Positions 27,060 to 36,139 of a DNA stretch of 37,919 nt are shown here, piece after piece (the first letter of the stretch is position 1; the number at the start of each line of letters is the position of its first letter). Both the position numbers and the translations under genes were made by a program. Location: the NCBI GenBank assembly GCA_016215625.1, contig JACRIW010000064.1, positions 1 to 37,919 of the forward strand, written 5' to 3'. The notes under the pieces were generated by a model. It saw nothing but the letters and a program-made list of their open reading frames with translations. It did no database searches and was not told the DNA's origin. Source of the stretch: Candidatus Eiseniibacteriota bacterium (GTDB lineage Bacteria; Eisenbacteria; RBG-16-71-46).

Positions 27060-28379
27060 TCACATTCTCTGCCTGCCGCGAATGCGGCTGCGCTTGACGA
27101 AGCCTTCGTAGTGCCGCATCAGGAGATGCGATTCCACCTGCTGCAGCGTGTCGAGTGCCACACCGACCACGATCAGGACGCTCGTACCGCCGAACGCCAG
27201 CGCCGGCACCTTGAAGAGCGCCAGGATGATGTCCGGAAGGACGGCGATCGCCGCGAGGAACACGGCGCCCGGCAGCGTGATCCGGGTCAGTACGCGGTCG
27301 ATGTACTCGGCCGTCTTGCGGCCCGGACGGATGCCCGGGATGAAGCCACCGTACTTCCGCATGTTCTCCGCGAGGTCGTTCGGGTTCAGCACGACCGCGG
27401 TGTAGAAGTACGTGAAGAAGATGATGATGGCGGCGTAGATCACGTTGAACGCGATGCCCGTGCGGTTGAAGAACTGCGACACCGCCTGGGCGGCCGGGTT
27501 GTTCGCGAAGAAGCCCGCCACCGTCGCCGGAAGCACCATGATGCTCGAGGCGAAGATGATCGGAATCACGCCCGCGGTGTTGACGCGGAGCGGGATGTGC
27601 GTGCTCTGCCCACCGTACTGGCGACGGCCCACGACGCGCTTGGCGTACTGCACCGGGATCTTGCGCGTGGCCTGCGTCATGACGATGACCGAAGCGACGA
27701 CGGCGATGAGGATGGCCGCCATGAAGATGGCCTGCAACGGCGAGAAGCTGCCGGCCCGCATGCTGTCGATCGTGGCCGCGATGCCGTTGGGAAGACCACC
27801 GAGAATGTTGACGAAGATGATCAGCGAGATGCCGTTGCCGATGCCGAACTCCGTGATCTTCTCTCCGAGCCACATCACGAGGATGGTGCCCGCGGTCTGG
27901 GTGATGACCGTGGAGAGATAGAACATCGGACCCGGGCTCGGCACGACGGACAGTCCCTGGGACTGGCCGAGGCCGATCAGGAACACGGCGTACGCGAACG
28001 ACTGCACGACCGAAATGAGCACCGTGCCGTAGCGCGTGATCTGCGTGATCTTCTTCTGGCCTTCCTCGCCTTCCTTGCGCAGCTTCTCGAAGTACGGCAC
28101 GACGGCGCCGAGGAGCTGGAGGATGATCGAGGACGAGATGTACGGCATGATGCCCAACGCGAAGATCGTCGCCTTGGAGAACGCCTGCCCCACGAACATG
28201 TCGTACATGCCGAAGAGGGTGTTCGCCTGCGAACGGAACGCCGCGGTGAGCGCAGCCGCATTCACCCCGGGCGTGGGCACGTGCTCGCCCAGCCGGTAGA
28301 TCACGAACAGGCCGAGCGTGAACAGAATCCGCCGGCGGAGTTCGGGAACCTGGAAGATATTGCGAAGCTTCTCGAACAT
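27060..28379 (-). CDS. secY: Protein translocase subunit SecY
   Basis: 439 residues with about ten transmembrane helices. It forms the inner-membrane SecYEG channel. Family segments seen: RRRILFTLGLFVIYRLGEHVP at the start (split by helix 1), the FGMYDMFVGQAFSKATIFALG plug-region equivalents, GIGNGISLIIF (helix 4-5 loop), PVQYAKRVVGRRQYGGQ cytoplasmic loop, and the C-terminal DTLQQVESHLLMRHYEGFVK. It lies between rplO (seven bases) and adk (one base). Confidence 0.98.
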   Translation of the reverse strand: MFEKLRNIFQVPELRRRILFTLGLFVIYRLGEHVPTPGVNAAALTAAFRSQANTLFGMYDMFVGQAFSKATIFALGIMPYISSSIILQLLGAVVPYFEKLRKEGEEGQKKITQITRYGTVLISVVQSFAYAVFLIGLGQSQGLSVVPSPGPMFYLSTVITQTAGTILVMWLGEKITEFGIGNGISLIIFVNILGGLPNGIAATIDSMRAGSFSPLQAIFMAAILIAVVASVIVMTQATRKIPVQYAKRVVGRRQYGGQSTHIPLRVNTAGVIPIIFASSIMVLPATVAGFFANNPAAQAVSQFFNRTGIAFNVIYAAIIIFFTYFYTAVVLNPNDLAENMRKYGGFIPGIRPGRKTAEYIDRVLTRITLPGAVFLAAIAVLPDIILALFKVPALAFGGTSVLIVVGVALDTLQQVESHLLMRHYEGFVKRSRIRGRQRM

Positions 28380-28386
28380 GAGTCGA

Positions 28387-28845
28387 TCAGCCCTTGACGT
28401 TGGGGGTTTCCAGCTTACCGCCCGCCGCCTCGACCGCCTTCTTCGCAGCCTCGCTCGCGGCGTCCACCTTGACCGTCAGCGCCACCTTCAGCTCGCCACC
28501 GCCGAGGAGCTTGATCAGCCCCGGGCGACGGATGATGCGCTGAGCCTTCAGCCACGCTGCATCCACGACCGTTCCGGCCGGAGCATCCGCGAGGGAGCCG
28601 ACGTTCACGACCTGGTACTCGACGCGCATGTGGTTCAGGAAGCCGCGCTTCGGCAGGCGGCGCTGGATCGGCATCTGCCCGCCTTCGAACCACGCGGGGA
28701 TCTTGCCGCCGGAGCGCGCCTTCTTGCCCTTGTGACCCTTGCCCGCAGTGCCGCCGAGACCAGTCGCAGCGCCCTTGCCGCGGCGCTTCGGGTTCTTCGT
28801 CGAGCCCGCAGCCGGGTGAATGTTTCCGATGTTCATGTTGGCCAC
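28387..28845 (-). CDS. rplO: Large ribosomal subunit protein uL15
   Basis: 152 residues. N-terminal extended basic region (NPKRRGKGAATGLGGTAGKGHKGKKAR) binds 23S rRNA; the globular part includes FEGGQMPIQRRLPKRGF. The start is read as GTG at 28845, nine bases after a GGAG and abutting the rpmD stop; an ATG three codons in (28836) is an alternative with a poorer ribosome-site distance. Confidence 0.96.
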   Translation of the reverse strand: MANMNIGNIHPAAGSTKNPKRRGKGAATGLGGTAGKGHKGKKARSGGKIPAWFEGGQMPIQRRLPKRGFLNHMRVEYQVVNVGSLADAPAGTVVDAAWLKAQRIIRRPGLIKLLGGGELKVALTVKVDAASEAAKKAVEAAGGKLETPNVKG

Positions 28846-29031
28846 CTAGTTGAGCTCCTCCACCTTCACCAGGTGGCGGACCTTGAAGACCATACCCCGG
28901 ATCTGGGGCGTGTCGTTGTGTTCGACCGTGTGCTGCATCTTGCGGATGCCGAGCGCACGAACGGTGAGCGCCTGATCCTTCGGGTGACCAGAGGCGCTCT
29001 TGGTCTGGGTGATGCGAAGCTTACGCGCCAT
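28846..29031 (-). CDS. rpmD: Large ribosomal subunit protein uL30
   Basis: 61 residues, full length for the bacterial form: [29 protein letters not shown] begins as expected (split across 4-32) and [17 protein letters not shown] closes it. The ATG at 29031 lies inside the end of rpsE (11-base overlap), so translation is coupled. Confidence 0.96.
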   Translation of the reverse strand: MARKLRITQTKSASGHPKDQALTVRALGIRKMQHTVEHNDTPQIRGMVFKVRHLVKVEELN

Positions 29032-29575
29032 TGGCCGATCCCTTTCCGAACAGCTCCGCCATCGTCGTGCCGCGCATGGCCGCCACGTCCGAGGGACGGC
29101 GCAGACGCTTGAGGCCGTCCACGGTCGCCTTGACGAGGTTGTGCGGGTTGCGCGTGCCGAGGCACTTGGTGAGCACGTTCTGGACACCCGCCACCTCGAG
29201 CACGGCGCGCACGCCGCCGCCCGCGATGACGCCCGTACCCGGCGAAGCCGGCTTCAGCAGCACGTTCCCCGCGCCGAAGTGGCCGAGGATCTGGTGCGGA
29301 ATCGAGCCGCTCTTCGTGACCGGGACACGGAACATGTTCTTCTTCGCCGCCTCGCCCGCCTTGCGGATGGCGTCGGCGACTTCGTTGGCCTTGCCCAGGC
29401 CGACACCGACCCGGCCGTTCTGGTCACCGAGCGCCACGATCGCGTTGAACGAGAACCGCCGGCCGCCCTTCACCACCTTGGCGCAACGGTTGACGTTGAT
29501 CACGCGTTCCTGGAACTCGGACTTCGCCTCTTCCTGCTGACGCGGCTGACGGCGCTCACGCTGGGGACCCGCCAT
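29021..29575 (-). CDS. rpsE: Small ribosomal subunit protein uS5
   Basis: 184 residues. uS5 shapes the mRNA entry channel and decoding fidelity. Double-stranded-RNA-binding-like N-domain ([20 protein letters not shown], residues about 21-40) and C-domain ([20 protein letters not shown]) are typical. The start ATG at 29575 gives the usual length; the open frame upstream is a shadow of rplR. Confidence 0.97.
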   Translation of the reverse strand: MAGPQRERRQPRQQEEAKSEFQERVINVNRCAKVVKGGRRFSFNAIVALGDQNGRVGVGLGKANEVADAIRKAGEAAKKNMFRVPVTKSGSIPHQILGHFGAGNVLLKPASPGTGVIAGGGVRAVLEVAGVQNVLTKCLGTRNPHNLVKATVDGLKRLRRPSDVAAMRGTTMAELFGKGSANGA

Positions 29576-29585
29576 TTCAGGCCTC

Positions 29586-29951
29586 CTAGAAGTTGAGACC
29601 GCCGGCGCGCGCGCCGTCGGCGAGCGCCTTGACGCGCCCATGGTAGAGATAGCCGCCACGATCGAAGGCCACCTGAGCGATGCCCTTGTCCTTGGCGCGC
29701 TGCGCGAGCAGCTTTCCGACGGCGGTGCTGACGCCCACCTTGCCCTTGCCCTCGACGAGTGCCTTCACGTCGTCGCGGCTCGAAGCCTGCGCCAGCGTGA
29801 CACCCTGCGTGTCGTCGATGATCTGGGCGTAGATGTGCGCCGAGCTCCGGAAGACCGACAGACGCGGACGCGCCTGCGTGCCCGACACCTTGTTGCGGAT
29901 CCGGTAACGACGAATCCGGCGACGCTCGTACTTGTTGTGCTGTCCGCTCAT
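29586..29951 (-). CDS. rplR: Large ribosomal subunit protein uL18
   Basis: 121 residues. It binds 5S rRNA in the central protuberance. [27 protein letters not shown] and the ending [21 protein letters not shown] are family signatures (quoted in pieces). Its ATG shares one base with the rplF stop (TAATG). Confidence 0.97.
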   Translation of the reverse strand: MSGQHNKYERRRIRRYRIRNKVSGTQARPRLSVFRSSAHIYAQIIDDTQGVTLAQASSRDDVKALVEGKGKVGVSTAVGKLLAQRAKDKGIAQVAFDRGGYLYHGRVKALADGARAGGLNF

Positions 29952-30487
29952 TATGCCGACCCCGCAGCCTTACCGGCCTTGCGACGGATGAACTCGCCTT
30001 CGTACTTGACGCCCTTGCCCTTGTAGGGCTCGGGGGGACGGAACCCGCGGATGTCGGCCGCGACCTGGCCCACCTGGCACTTGTCCGCGCCACTGATCGT
30101 CAGACGCGTGGGCGTCTCGACCTTGATGGTGATGCCGGCCGGCGACTCGAAGTGAACCGGGTGCGAGAAACCGAGCTGAAGCACCAGCTTCTGCCCGTCC
30201 ATCTGCGCGCGGTACCCCGTGCCGACGATCTCGAGGGTCTTGCTGAAACCGGTGGAGACGCCCTGCACCATGTTCGCGATCTGCGCGCGCATCGTGCCGA
30301 ACATCGGGTTGCGCGTGATCTTGTCCGAGGTGACCTGGACTTCCGCGCCTTCCACCTTCACGTGGGTGCTCGGAAGGATCGGATGCGAAAGCTCCGCCTT
30401 CGGGCCCTTCACCTTGACCTGCGTCTCATCCACCGTCACCGACACTCCGGCGGGGATGGCGACCGGTCGCTTACCCATTCTCGACAT
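29951..30487 (-). CDS. rplF: Large ribosomal subunit protein uL6
   Basis: 178 residues with the two duplicated uL6 domains. [17 protein letters not shown] opens it, and the C-terminal rRNA-binding segment [17 protein letters not shown] (about 145-161) is conserved. It sits near the GTPase-associated centre of the 50S. It follows rpsH by 11 bases. Confidence 0.98.
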   Translation of the reverse strand: MSRMGKRPVAIPAGVSVTVDETQVKVKGPKAELSHPILPSTHVKVEGAEVQVTSDKITRNPMFGTMRAQIANMVQGVSTGFSKTLEIVGTGYRAQMDGQKLVLQLGFSHPVHFESPAGITIKVETPTRLTISGADKCQVGQVAADIRGFRPPEPYKGKGVKYEGEFIRRKAGKAAGSA

Positions 30488-30498
30488 GTCGCCTCTCC

Positions 30499-30897
30499 TT
30501 ACCAGATCTGGGCGACGAGCTCGCCGCCGAGGCCCGCTGCGCGAGCCTCGCGGTCCGTCATCAGCCCGCGGGACGTGGACAGCATCGAAATACCGAGACC
30601 ACCCATGACGCGCGGAATGTTGTCCTTACCCACGTACACGCGGCGGCCAGGCTTGCTGACGCGCTTGATGCCCGTGATGACGGGCGTGTCGTCGTTCGTG
30701 TACTTCAGGTAGACGCGCAGGACACCCTGCTTGGTGTCTTCGATGGTCTTGAAGTTGTTAATGAAGCGCTCGCGCAGGAGAACCTTCGCGATTTCCGTCT
30801 TCATGTTCGACGCGGGGACATCCACCTTGCGGTGCTTCGCGCCGATCGCGTTGCGGATGCAGGTGAGGAAATCCGCGACGGGATCACTGACCGACAT
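30499..30897 (-). CDS. rpsH: Small ribosomal subunit protein uS8
   Basis: 132 residues. uS8 binds helix 21 of 16S rRNA and in E. coli also represses the spc operon by binding its mRNA near rplE. DPVADFLTCIRNAIGAKH and the C-terminal STSRGLMTDREARAAGLGGE (113-132 region) are typical. The ATG at 30897 is preceded by GGAGG (30904-30908); nine extra upstream codons are not conserved. A 141-base hairpin-rich spacer precedes it. Confidence 0.97.
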   Translation of the reverse strand: MSVSDPVADFLTCIRNAIGAKHRKVDVPASNMKTEIAKVLLRERFINNFKTIEDTKQGVLRVYLKYTNDDTPVITGIKRVSKPGRRVYVGKDNIPRVMGGLGISMLSTSRGLMTDREARAAGLGGELVAQIW

Positions 30898-30924
30898 GTA
30901 CGACCTCCATGAACCAGCGTCCAA

Positions 30925-31001
30925 CGGGGACTCGGCCCCGCTGCAGCCTGATTCGTGCGTTCCTCACGGAACGCGGTGTATGCGCTCCCCTGAAGGGAGC
31001 G
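30925..31001 (-). promoter_or_regulatory. Three hairpins in the rpsZ-rpsH spacer
   Basis: Within the 141-base spacer 30898-31038, three perfect short hairpins follow one another: CGGGG-6-CCCCG (30925-30940), GCGTTCC-TCAC-GGAACGC (30957-30974) and CGCTCCC-5-GGGAGCG (30983-31001). None has a U-tract, so they do not look like terminators. Placed just before rpsH, they could be a binding, processing or attenuation element. Confidence 0.5.
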
Positions 31002-31038
31002 ACGTGTCGCGCGGGCCGGGTGGCGCCGCGCGGATCCT

Positions 31039-31224
31039 TCACCAGCTCGACTTGACGACGCCCGGGATCTGTCCCGACAGCGCCAGCTCACGGAAGCAGA
31101 TACGGCACATGCCGAAGTCCCGGAGGAACGCGCGCGGGCGTCCACAGCGGTGGCAGCGGTTGTATCCGCGCACCTTGAACTTCGGAGTCGCCTTCCACTT
31201 CTCGATCTTGGACTTCTTCGCCAC
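31039..31224 (-). CDS. rpsZ: Small ribosomal subunit protein uS14, zinc-binding short form
   Basis: 61 residues, the short type-Z form. The zinc ligands Cys24, Cys27, Cys40 and Cys43 ([23 protein letters not shown] in pieces) are intact. It sits in the 30S head. Located between rplE and rpsH as usual. Confidence 0.97.
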   Translation of the reverse strand: MAKKSKIEKWKATPKFKVRGYNRCHRCGRPRAFLRDFGMCRICFRELALSGQIPGVVKSSW

Positions 31225-31245
31225 GGAAAAGTCTCCTCGCCCTGA

Positions 31246-31908
31246 CTAGCGCTGACGGAACGGCATGTTCATGAGCCGGAGCAGTTCGCGGCCCTCTTCG
31301 TCGGTCTTGGCGGTCGTGACGATGGTCACGTCCATGCCTCGCACCTTACCCACCTTCTCGATGTTGATTTCCGGGAAGATGATCTGCTCCGTGAAGCCCG
31401 CCGAGTAGTTGCCCCGGCCGTCGAACGAGCGCGGGGACAGGCCTCGGAAGTCGCGAATACGCGGGACCGCCACGTTGATCAGGCGATCGTAGAACTCGAA
31501 CATCCGCGCGCCACGCAGGGTCACCATGCAGCCGATCGGCAGCCCCTGGCGCAGCTTGAAGTTCGAGATGGCCTTCTTGGCCTTGCGGACCGAGGGACGC
31601 TGACCGGCGATCTGCGCCAGCTCGTTCACGGCGATGTCCATGTTCTTCACGTCCACCGTCGCGTCGCCCACGCCCATGTTCAGGACGATCTTCACGAAGC
31701 GCGGGGCCTGCATGACGCTCGTGTACCCGAACTTCTTCATCAGCTCGGGGAGCGCCTTCTCTTCCCAGTGCTTCGCATAGCGGGTCTTGCCGCCGAGGCT
31801 CTGCGGGCGTGCTTCGATGACGTCGAACGTCACGTTGCCGCCGCCGCGAGCACCCTTGGCTTCGGTCTTGCCGACCTTGCCACCCTTGCTCTTCTTCTCT
31901 TCCGCCAT
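31246..31908 (-). CDS. rplE: Large ribosomal subunit protein uL5 with N-terminal extension
   Basis: 220 residues against the usual about 180. The conserved body begins near residue 41 ([20 protein letters not shown]) and includes [30 protein letters not shown] and the closing [15 protein letters not shown]. The first 40 residues are Lys/Gly-rich ([20 protein letters not shown]) and not part of the family fold. uL5 binds 5S rRNA and contacts P-site tRNA. The start at 31908 has a GGAG 11 bases upstream; an internal start would need one of the later methionines, which would cut the conserved body. Confidence 0.95.
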   Translation of the reverse strand: MAEEKKSKGGKVGKTEAKGARGGGNVTFDVIEARPQSLGGKTRYAKHWEEKALPELMKKFGYTSVMQAPRFVKIVLNMGVGDATVDVKNMDIAVNELAQIAGQRPSVRKAKKAISNFKLRQGLPIGCMVTLRGARMFEFYDRLINVAVPRIRDFRGLSPRSFDGRGNYSAGFTEQIIFPEINIEKVGKVRGMDVTIVTTAKTDEEGRELLRLMNMPFRQR

Positions 31909-31921
31909 CGAACGTTGATCT

Positions 31922-32019
31922 CCAGGGTCCCTGCCCGGACGTTCCCGCGACCCTGGTGCCTGGGAACATCCGTCCCGCCACGATGGGCGGGCTTCACGTG
32001 TGCGCGAGTGGCGCACACG
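31922..32019 (-). promoter_or_regulatory. Hairpin cluster in the rplX-rplE spacer
   Basis: The 125-base spacer 31909-32033 holds CCAGGGTC/GACCCTGG (31922-31929 with 31949-31956), a competing GTTCCC/GGGAAC pairing (31941-31946 with 31962-31967), CCCGCC/GGCGGG (31974-31991), and a perfect 9-base stem CGTGTGCGC/GCGCACACG with a 5-base loop (31997-32019). The first two pairings exclude each other. No U-tracts. In E. coli this junction region is where uS8 represses the spc operon. Confidence 0.5.
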
Positions 32020-32033
32020 AACGATTCAGTGGA

Positions 32034-32360
32034 TCAGTCCTGCTTGCCGACCGGCTCGCCCGTCGCGCGGGACACGCGCTCGCGCTTGCCGTCCTTCGCG
32101 ACGCGCGTACCGACGCGCACGCCCTTGCCGGCCTTCGGGTCGAACAGCATCACGTTCGAGATGTGCACCGGCGCTTCCTTCTCGAGGATGCCGCCCTGCT
32201 GACCCTGGCCACGCGCCTTCGTGTGACGCTTGACGAAGTTCACCTTCTCGACGATGACGCGGTTCTTCTCGGCGTCCACGCTCAGCACGCGGCCCGTCTT
32301 GCCCTTGTCGTCGCCGGCGATCACGACGACGGTGTCGCCCTTGCGGATCTTCAGTCCCAT
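32034..32360 (-). CDS. rplX: Large ribosomal subunit protein uL24
   Basis: 108 residues. It begins 50S assembly at the 23S 5' domain. The KOW motif KIRKGDTVVVIAGDDKGKTG is at 4-23. The ATG at 32360 shares a base with the rplN stop (TGATG), so it is coupled to rplN. Confidence 0.97.
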   Translation of the reverse strand: MGLKIRKGDTVVVIAGDDKGKTGRVLSVDAEKNRVIVEKVNFVKRHTKARGQGQQGGILEKEAPVHISNVMLFDPKAGKGVRVGTRVAKDGKRERVSRATGEPVGKQD

Positions 32361-32728
32361 CAGATCACCTCCGGAGCCAGCGAGATGATCTTCATGAACT
32401 GCTTCTCGCGAAGCTCGCGCGCGACGGGCCCGAAGATACGGGTGCCACGCGGCTCCTTTTCGTTGTTGATCAGCACCACCGCGTTCTCGTCGAAGCGGAT
32501 GTACGAACCGTCCTTGCGGCGGACTTCCTTCACCGCACGGACGACCACCGCCTTGGCGACGTCGCCCTTCTTCACCTGGGCGCCGGGGATGGCGTCCTTC
32601 ACGGACACGACGACGATGTCGCCGAGGCGTCCGTAACGCTTGTGATGACCGCCGAGGACCTTGATGCACTGGGCACGCTTGGCGCCCGAGTTGTCCGCGA
32701 CGGTGACCATGGTACGAAGCTGAATCAT
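32360..32728 (-). CDS. rplN: Large ribosomal subunit protein uL14
   Basis: 122 residues, exact family length. [20 protein letters not shown] opens it; [30 protein letters not shown] closes the fold (quoted in part: [14 protein letters not shown]). It forms intersubunit bridge B8 with 16S rRNA. Confidence 0.98.
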   Translation of the reverse strand: MIQLRTMVTVADNSGAKRAQCIKVLGGHHKRYGRLGDIVVVSVKDAIPGAQVKKGDVAKAVVVRAVKEVRRKDGSYIRFDENAVVLINNEKEPRGTRIFGPVARELREKQFMKIISLAPEVI

Positions 32729-32746
32729 TTCGGTCTCCTCGCGGTC

Positions 32747-33034
32747 TTACTTGGCCCGTTCGACGAACTCGACGAAGCGCCAGCGCTTGTCCTTGGAGAT
32801 CGGTCGCGTCTCCATGAAGCGGATGGTGTCGCCGATGCGGCATTCGTTGTTCTCGTCGTGCACCTTGAACTTGGTGCGGCGACGCACATAGCGCCCGTAC
32901 GTCTCGTGCTTGACCAGGCGCTCGATGGACACGACCACCGTCTTGTCCATGCGATCGCTGACCACCTTGCCGACGCGGGTCTTCCTGCGATTGCGGGCGG
33001 CCGTGGCCGCGTTTTCAGTCGTTTCCGTCGTCAT
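32747..33034 (-). CDS. rpsQ: Small ribosomal subunit protein uS17
   Basis: 95 residues. OB-fold, early 16S-binding protein. [21 protein letters not shown] and [20 protein letters not shown] are typical (in pieces). A Thr/Ala-rich N-terminal stretch of about 15 residues precedes the fold. Confidence 0.97.
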   Translation of the reverse strand: MTTETTENAATAARNRRKTRVGKVVSDRMDKTVVVSIERLVKHETYGRYVRRRTKFKVHDENNECRIGDTIRFMETRPISKDKRWRFVEFVERAK

Positions 33035-33056
33035 GTCGTCTCAGGGGCGCGCCGCA

Positions 33057-33263
33057 TCAAGCGGACGCGCGCTCCTTCTCCTTCAGCACCGTGAGGAGGC
33101 GCGCCATTTCGCGACGGCTCTCGCGGATCTTCAGCGGGTTGTCGAGCTGCTTCATGGTGTTCCGGAACTGGAGGTTGAACAGTTCCTCGCGCAGCTCGGA
33201 GACTCGGCTCTTGATTTCGTCCGCCGTCATCTCACGGATCGATCCGGCCTTCACGTGGGACAT
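33057..33263 (-). CDS. rpmC: Large ribosomal subunit protein uL29
   Basis: 68 residues from the ATG at 33263. Two-helix protein near the tunnel exit and part of the SRP/trigger-factor docking site. ELREELFNLQFRNTMKQLDN is the signature. A GTG two codons earlier (33269) would make a GTGA overlap with rplP, but the GGGAGGAG ribosome site fits the ATG spacing. Confidence 0.96.
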   Translation of the reverse strand: MSHVKAGSIREMTADEIKSRVSELREELFNLQFRNTMKQLDNPLKIRESRREMARLLTVLKEKERASA

Positions 33264-33265
33264 GT

Positions 33266-33688
33266 TCACTCTCCTCCCAGTTCGTGCCGCTCGAGGAAGC
33301 GCGTCTTGATCGGAAGCTTCGACGCGCCCAGTTCGAACGCCTGACGAGCGAGATCCTTCGAGATGCCTTCGATCTCGAACATGACACGACCGGGCTTGAT
33401 CACGGCGACCCAGAACTCCGGCGCGCCCTTACCCTTGCCCATTCGCGTTTCGGCCGGCTTCTTCGTCACCGGCTTGTCCGGGAACACCCGGATCCAAACC
33501 TTGCCGCCACGCTTGATCTGGCGCGTGATGGCCACACGAGCGGCCTCGATCTGGCGGCTCGTCACCCAGGCCGGCTGCAGGGCCTGAAGTCCGAACTCGC
33601 CGAAGGCGATGCTCGAACCACGGTAGGCCTTGCCATTGCGGCGGCCGCGGTGCGTCTTGCGGTATTTGACTCGCTTCGGCATCAACAT
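33266..33688 (-). CDS. rplP: Large ribosomal subunit protein uL16
   Basis: 140 residues. uL16 helps form the A-site tRNA pocket on the 50[21 protein letters not shown] starts as in the family; [20 protein letters not shown] and [19 protein letters not shown] are conserved. The frame upstream of 33688 is a shadow of rpsC. Confidence 0.98.
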   Translation of the reverse strand: MLMPKRVKYRKTHRGRRNGKAYRGSSIAFGEFGLQALQPAWVTSRQIEAARVAITRQIKRGGKVWIRVFPDKPVTKKPAETRMGKGKGAPEFWVAVIKPGRVMFEIEGISKDLARQAFELGASKLPIKTRFLERHELGGE

Positions 33689-33702
33689 GGTCGCGAATCT
33701 CC

Positions 33703-34362
33703 TTACTTCGAAGCCGCGGCCGTGCCGGCCGGCTGCTTGTCGAGCACTTCGCCGTGGAACATCCACACCTTCACGCCACACGTGCCGTAGGCGGTGTTGG
33801 CGGTCGCGCGGGCGAAATCGATGTCCGCGCGCAGGGTGTGCAGGGGCACACGGCCTTCACGATACGTTTCGAAGCGGGCCATTTCCGAACCACCGAGGCG
33901 GCCCGTGCAGTTGATACGGATGCCCTGGGCGCCGGCGCGCATGGAGGAGGCGATCGCCTTCTTCATGGCACGGCGGAAGGACACGCGCTGCTCGAGCTGC
34001 TTCGCGATGTGCTCGGCGACGAGCTGGGCGTCGAGGTCGGCGCGCTTGATCTCCTCGATGTTCAGCTGGACCTGCTTGCGGGTCAGCTGCTTCATCTCTT
34101 CGGAGAGCTTGTCGACCTGCTCACCCTTGCGGCCGATCACGAGGCCCGGACGGGCCGTCTTGATGCCGATGGTGATCTTCTCGCCCTTGCGCTCGATGGT
34201 GATCTTGGAAATGCCGGCCTGGTAGAGACGCTTCTTGAGGTACCGCTTGATCAGCAGGTCCTCCTTCAGCAGCTCCGCGTACCCGCGCTTGGCGAACCAG
34301 CGCGAGTCCCAGGTCTTCACGATCCCCAGGCGCAGACCGATCGGATGGGTTTTCTGTCCCAT
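33703..34362 (-). CDS. rpsC: Small ribosomal subunit protein uS3
   Basis: 219 residues. The type II KH domain is visible ([17 protein letters not shown], about 74-90), as is the C-terminal domain ([20 protein letters not shown]). It lines the mRNA entry tunnel with uS4 and uS5. It begins three bases after the rplV stop. Confidence 0.98.
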   Translation of the reverse strand: MGQKTHPIGLRLGIVKTWDSRWFAKRGYAELLKEDLLIKRYLKKRLYQAGISKITIERKGEKITIGIKTARPGLVIGRKGEQVDKLSEEMKQLTRKQVQLNIEEIKRADLDAQLVAEHIAKQLEQRVSFRRAMKKAIASSMRAGAQGIRINCTGRLGGSEMARFETYREGRVPLHTLRADIDFARATANTAYGTCGVKVWMFHGEVLDKQPAGTAAASK

Positions 34363-34365
34363 GGA

Positions 34366-34701
34366 CTACTCCTTCGTGGCCACGGTCACGGAGACGTGGC
34401 TCGTGCGCTTGAGAATCGGTGTCGCACGCCCCTGGGCGCGCGGCAGCCAGCGCTTCATGGTCGGTCCCGCACCCACGCGCGCTTCCTTCACGTACAGATT
34501 CTCGGTACGCGCCTGACGGGTGTGCTTCGCGTTGGCGATCGCCGAAGCGAGCACCTTCTCGATGATGCGCGCACCGTTCTTGGGCGTGAACTTGAGCGTG
34601 ACCAGAGCCTGCTCGGCATCCAGACCACGGATCAGACCGAGGATCTGGTTGCACTTGCGCGGCGTGATCCGGACGAATCGCTGAATCGCAGTGGCTTCCA
34701 T
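34366..34701 (-). CDS. rplV: Large ribosomal subunit protein uL22
   Basis: 111 residues. The loop that reaches the exit-tunnel constriction is present near 82-97 (GPTMKRWLPRAQGRAT). VRITPRKCNQILGLIRGLDA near the N-terminus is typical. Starts three bases after rpsS. Confidence 0.97.
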   Translation of the reverse strand: MEATAIQRFVRITPRKCNQILGLIRGLDAEQALVTLKFTPKNGARIIEKVLASAIANAKHTRQARTENLYVKEARVGAGPTMKRWLPRAQGRATPILKRTSHVSVTVATKE

Positions 34702-34704
34702 GGC

Positions 34705-34992
34705 TTACTTCCCAGGCGCTTCGGCCTTGGCGGCCTTTTCGGTGTGACCACGGAACACGCGCGTCGGAACAAACTCGCCGAGCTTGTGACCGACCATGTT
34801 CTCGGTGACGTAGATCGGGATGAACTTGTTGCCGTTGTGCACCGCGAGCGTGTGGCCCACGAACTCCGGCAGCACGGTGCAGCGGCGCGCCCAGGTCTTG
34901 AGCACGCGCTTCTCGCCGCTTCGGTTCAACCCCTCGATCTTCTTGACCAGGGAGTCGACGACGTACGGCCCCTTCTTGATTGAACGTGCCAT
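34705..34992 (-). CDS. rpsS: Small ribosomal subunit protein uS19
   Basis: 95 residues. It pairs with uS13 in the 30S head. [39 protein letters not shown] and [18 protein letters not shown] are family signatures. It follows rplB by 15 bases. Confidence 0.98.
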   Translation of the reverse strand: MARSIKKGPYVVDSLVKKIEGLNRSGEKRVLKTWARRCTVLPEFVGHTLAVHNGNKFIPIYVTENMVGHKLGEFVPTRVFRGHTEKAAKAEAPGK

Positions 34993-35007
34993 GTCTCGTC
35001 TCCCCGC

Positions 35008-35832
35008 TTACTTCTTCCGGCGGCGCACGATGAGCGAATCGCTCAGCTTGCGCTTCCGGGTCTTGAGTCCCTTGGTGCCCTTGCCCCACGGCGAGACCGG
35101 GTGACGGCCGCCGGAAGTCTTGCCTTCGCCGCCGCCCATCGGGTGGTCGACCGGGTTCATGGCGACACCACGCACGTTGCCCAGCTTGCCGCGCCAGCGA
35201 TTGCGACCCGCCTTGCCGTACGAGATGTTCTCGTGTTCGAGGTTGCCGACCTGGCCGATCACGGCGCGGCAGTTCACGTGGAACTTCCGGACTTCACCCG
35301 ACGGCAGGCGCAGCTGCGCGTAGTCGCCGTCCTTCGCCATCAGCTGGCAGAAGGCGCCGGCCGCTCGCGCGATGCGCGAGTTGCGACCGGGGTAGAGTTC
35401 GACGTTGTGCACGTTCGTGCCGACCGGAATGCCGCGGAGCGAAAGGCAGTTGCCGTTCGCGATTTCGGCATTCGGCCCGGACATCACCTTGTCTCCGACC
35501 TTCAGGCCGTCGGGCGCCACGATGTAGCGGCGCTCGCCGTCCATGTAGTGGAGCAGGGCGATGCGGGCGGAGCGGTTCGGATCGTACTCGATGCTCGCGA
35601 CCTTCGCGGCGACGTTGTCCTTGTCGCGACGGAAGTCGACGATGCGGTAGCGCTGCTTGTGGCCGCCACCGATCCAGCGCATCGAGATGTGACCATAGTT
35701 GTTGCGCCCACCGGTCTTGTAACGACGCTCCGTGAGCGACTTGACCGGCTTGCTGCGCGTCAACTCCGAATAGTCCGGCATCACCGTATGCCGGAGAGTC
35801 GGAGTGATCGGGCGGAATTTCTTCAGACCCAT
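35008..35832 (-). CDS. rplB: Large ribosomal subunit protein uL2
   Basis: 274 residues, normal length. uL2 is needed for subunit joining and supports the peptidyl-transferase centre. [20 protein letters not shown], the SH3-like domain, and the conserved [19 protein letters not shown] with its key histidine near the C-terminus are intact. Basic RRRKK end. Confidence 0.98.
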   Translation of the reverse strand: MGLKKFRPITPTLRHTVMPDYSELTRSKPVKSLTERRYKTGGRNNYGHISMRWIGGGHKQRYRIVDFRRDKDNVAAKVASIEYDPNRSARIALLHYMDGERRYIVAPDGLKVGDKVMSGPNAEIANGNCLSLRGIPVGTNVHNVELYPGRNSRIARAAGAFCQLMAKDGDYAQLRLPSGEVRKFHVNCRAVIGQVGNLEHENISYGKAGRNRWRGKLGNVRGVAMNPVDHPMGGGEGKTSGGRHPVSPWGKGTKGLKTRKRKLSDSLIVRRRKK

Positions 35833-35845
35833 CGGTCTTCCCTCG

Positions 35846-36139
35846 TCAGATCTGCTCGAAGAGGTCGATCTTCTGATCGGCCCCGAGCGTCACGATCGCC
35901 TTCTTCCAGTCGTTGCGCTTGCCGACCCAGCGGCCCTGCCGCTTGACCTTGCCGCGCAGCTGCATGGTCCGGACGTCGGCCACCTTCACACGGAAGATGG
36001 ATTCGACGGCCTTCTTGATCTCGATCTTGTTGGCATCGCGCGCGACTTCGAAGAAGTACGTATTCTGCGTTTCGCGCAGCACGGTGCCCTTCTCGGTGAT
36101 GAGCACCTTACGGACGATGGTCCGGGCGTCCTTGTTCAT
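35846..36139 (-). CDS. rplW: Large ribosomal subunit protein uL23
   Basis: 97 residues. Tunnel-exit protein that docks trigger factor and [23 protein letters not shown] and [18 protein letters not shown] are the usual elements. Its ATG overlaps the rplD stop (ATGA). Confidence 0.97.
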   Translation of the reverse strand: MNKDARTIVRKVLITEKGTVLRETQNTYFFEVARDANKIEIKKAVESIFRVKVADVRTMQLRGKVKRQGRWVGKRNDWKKAIVTLGADQKIDLFEQI

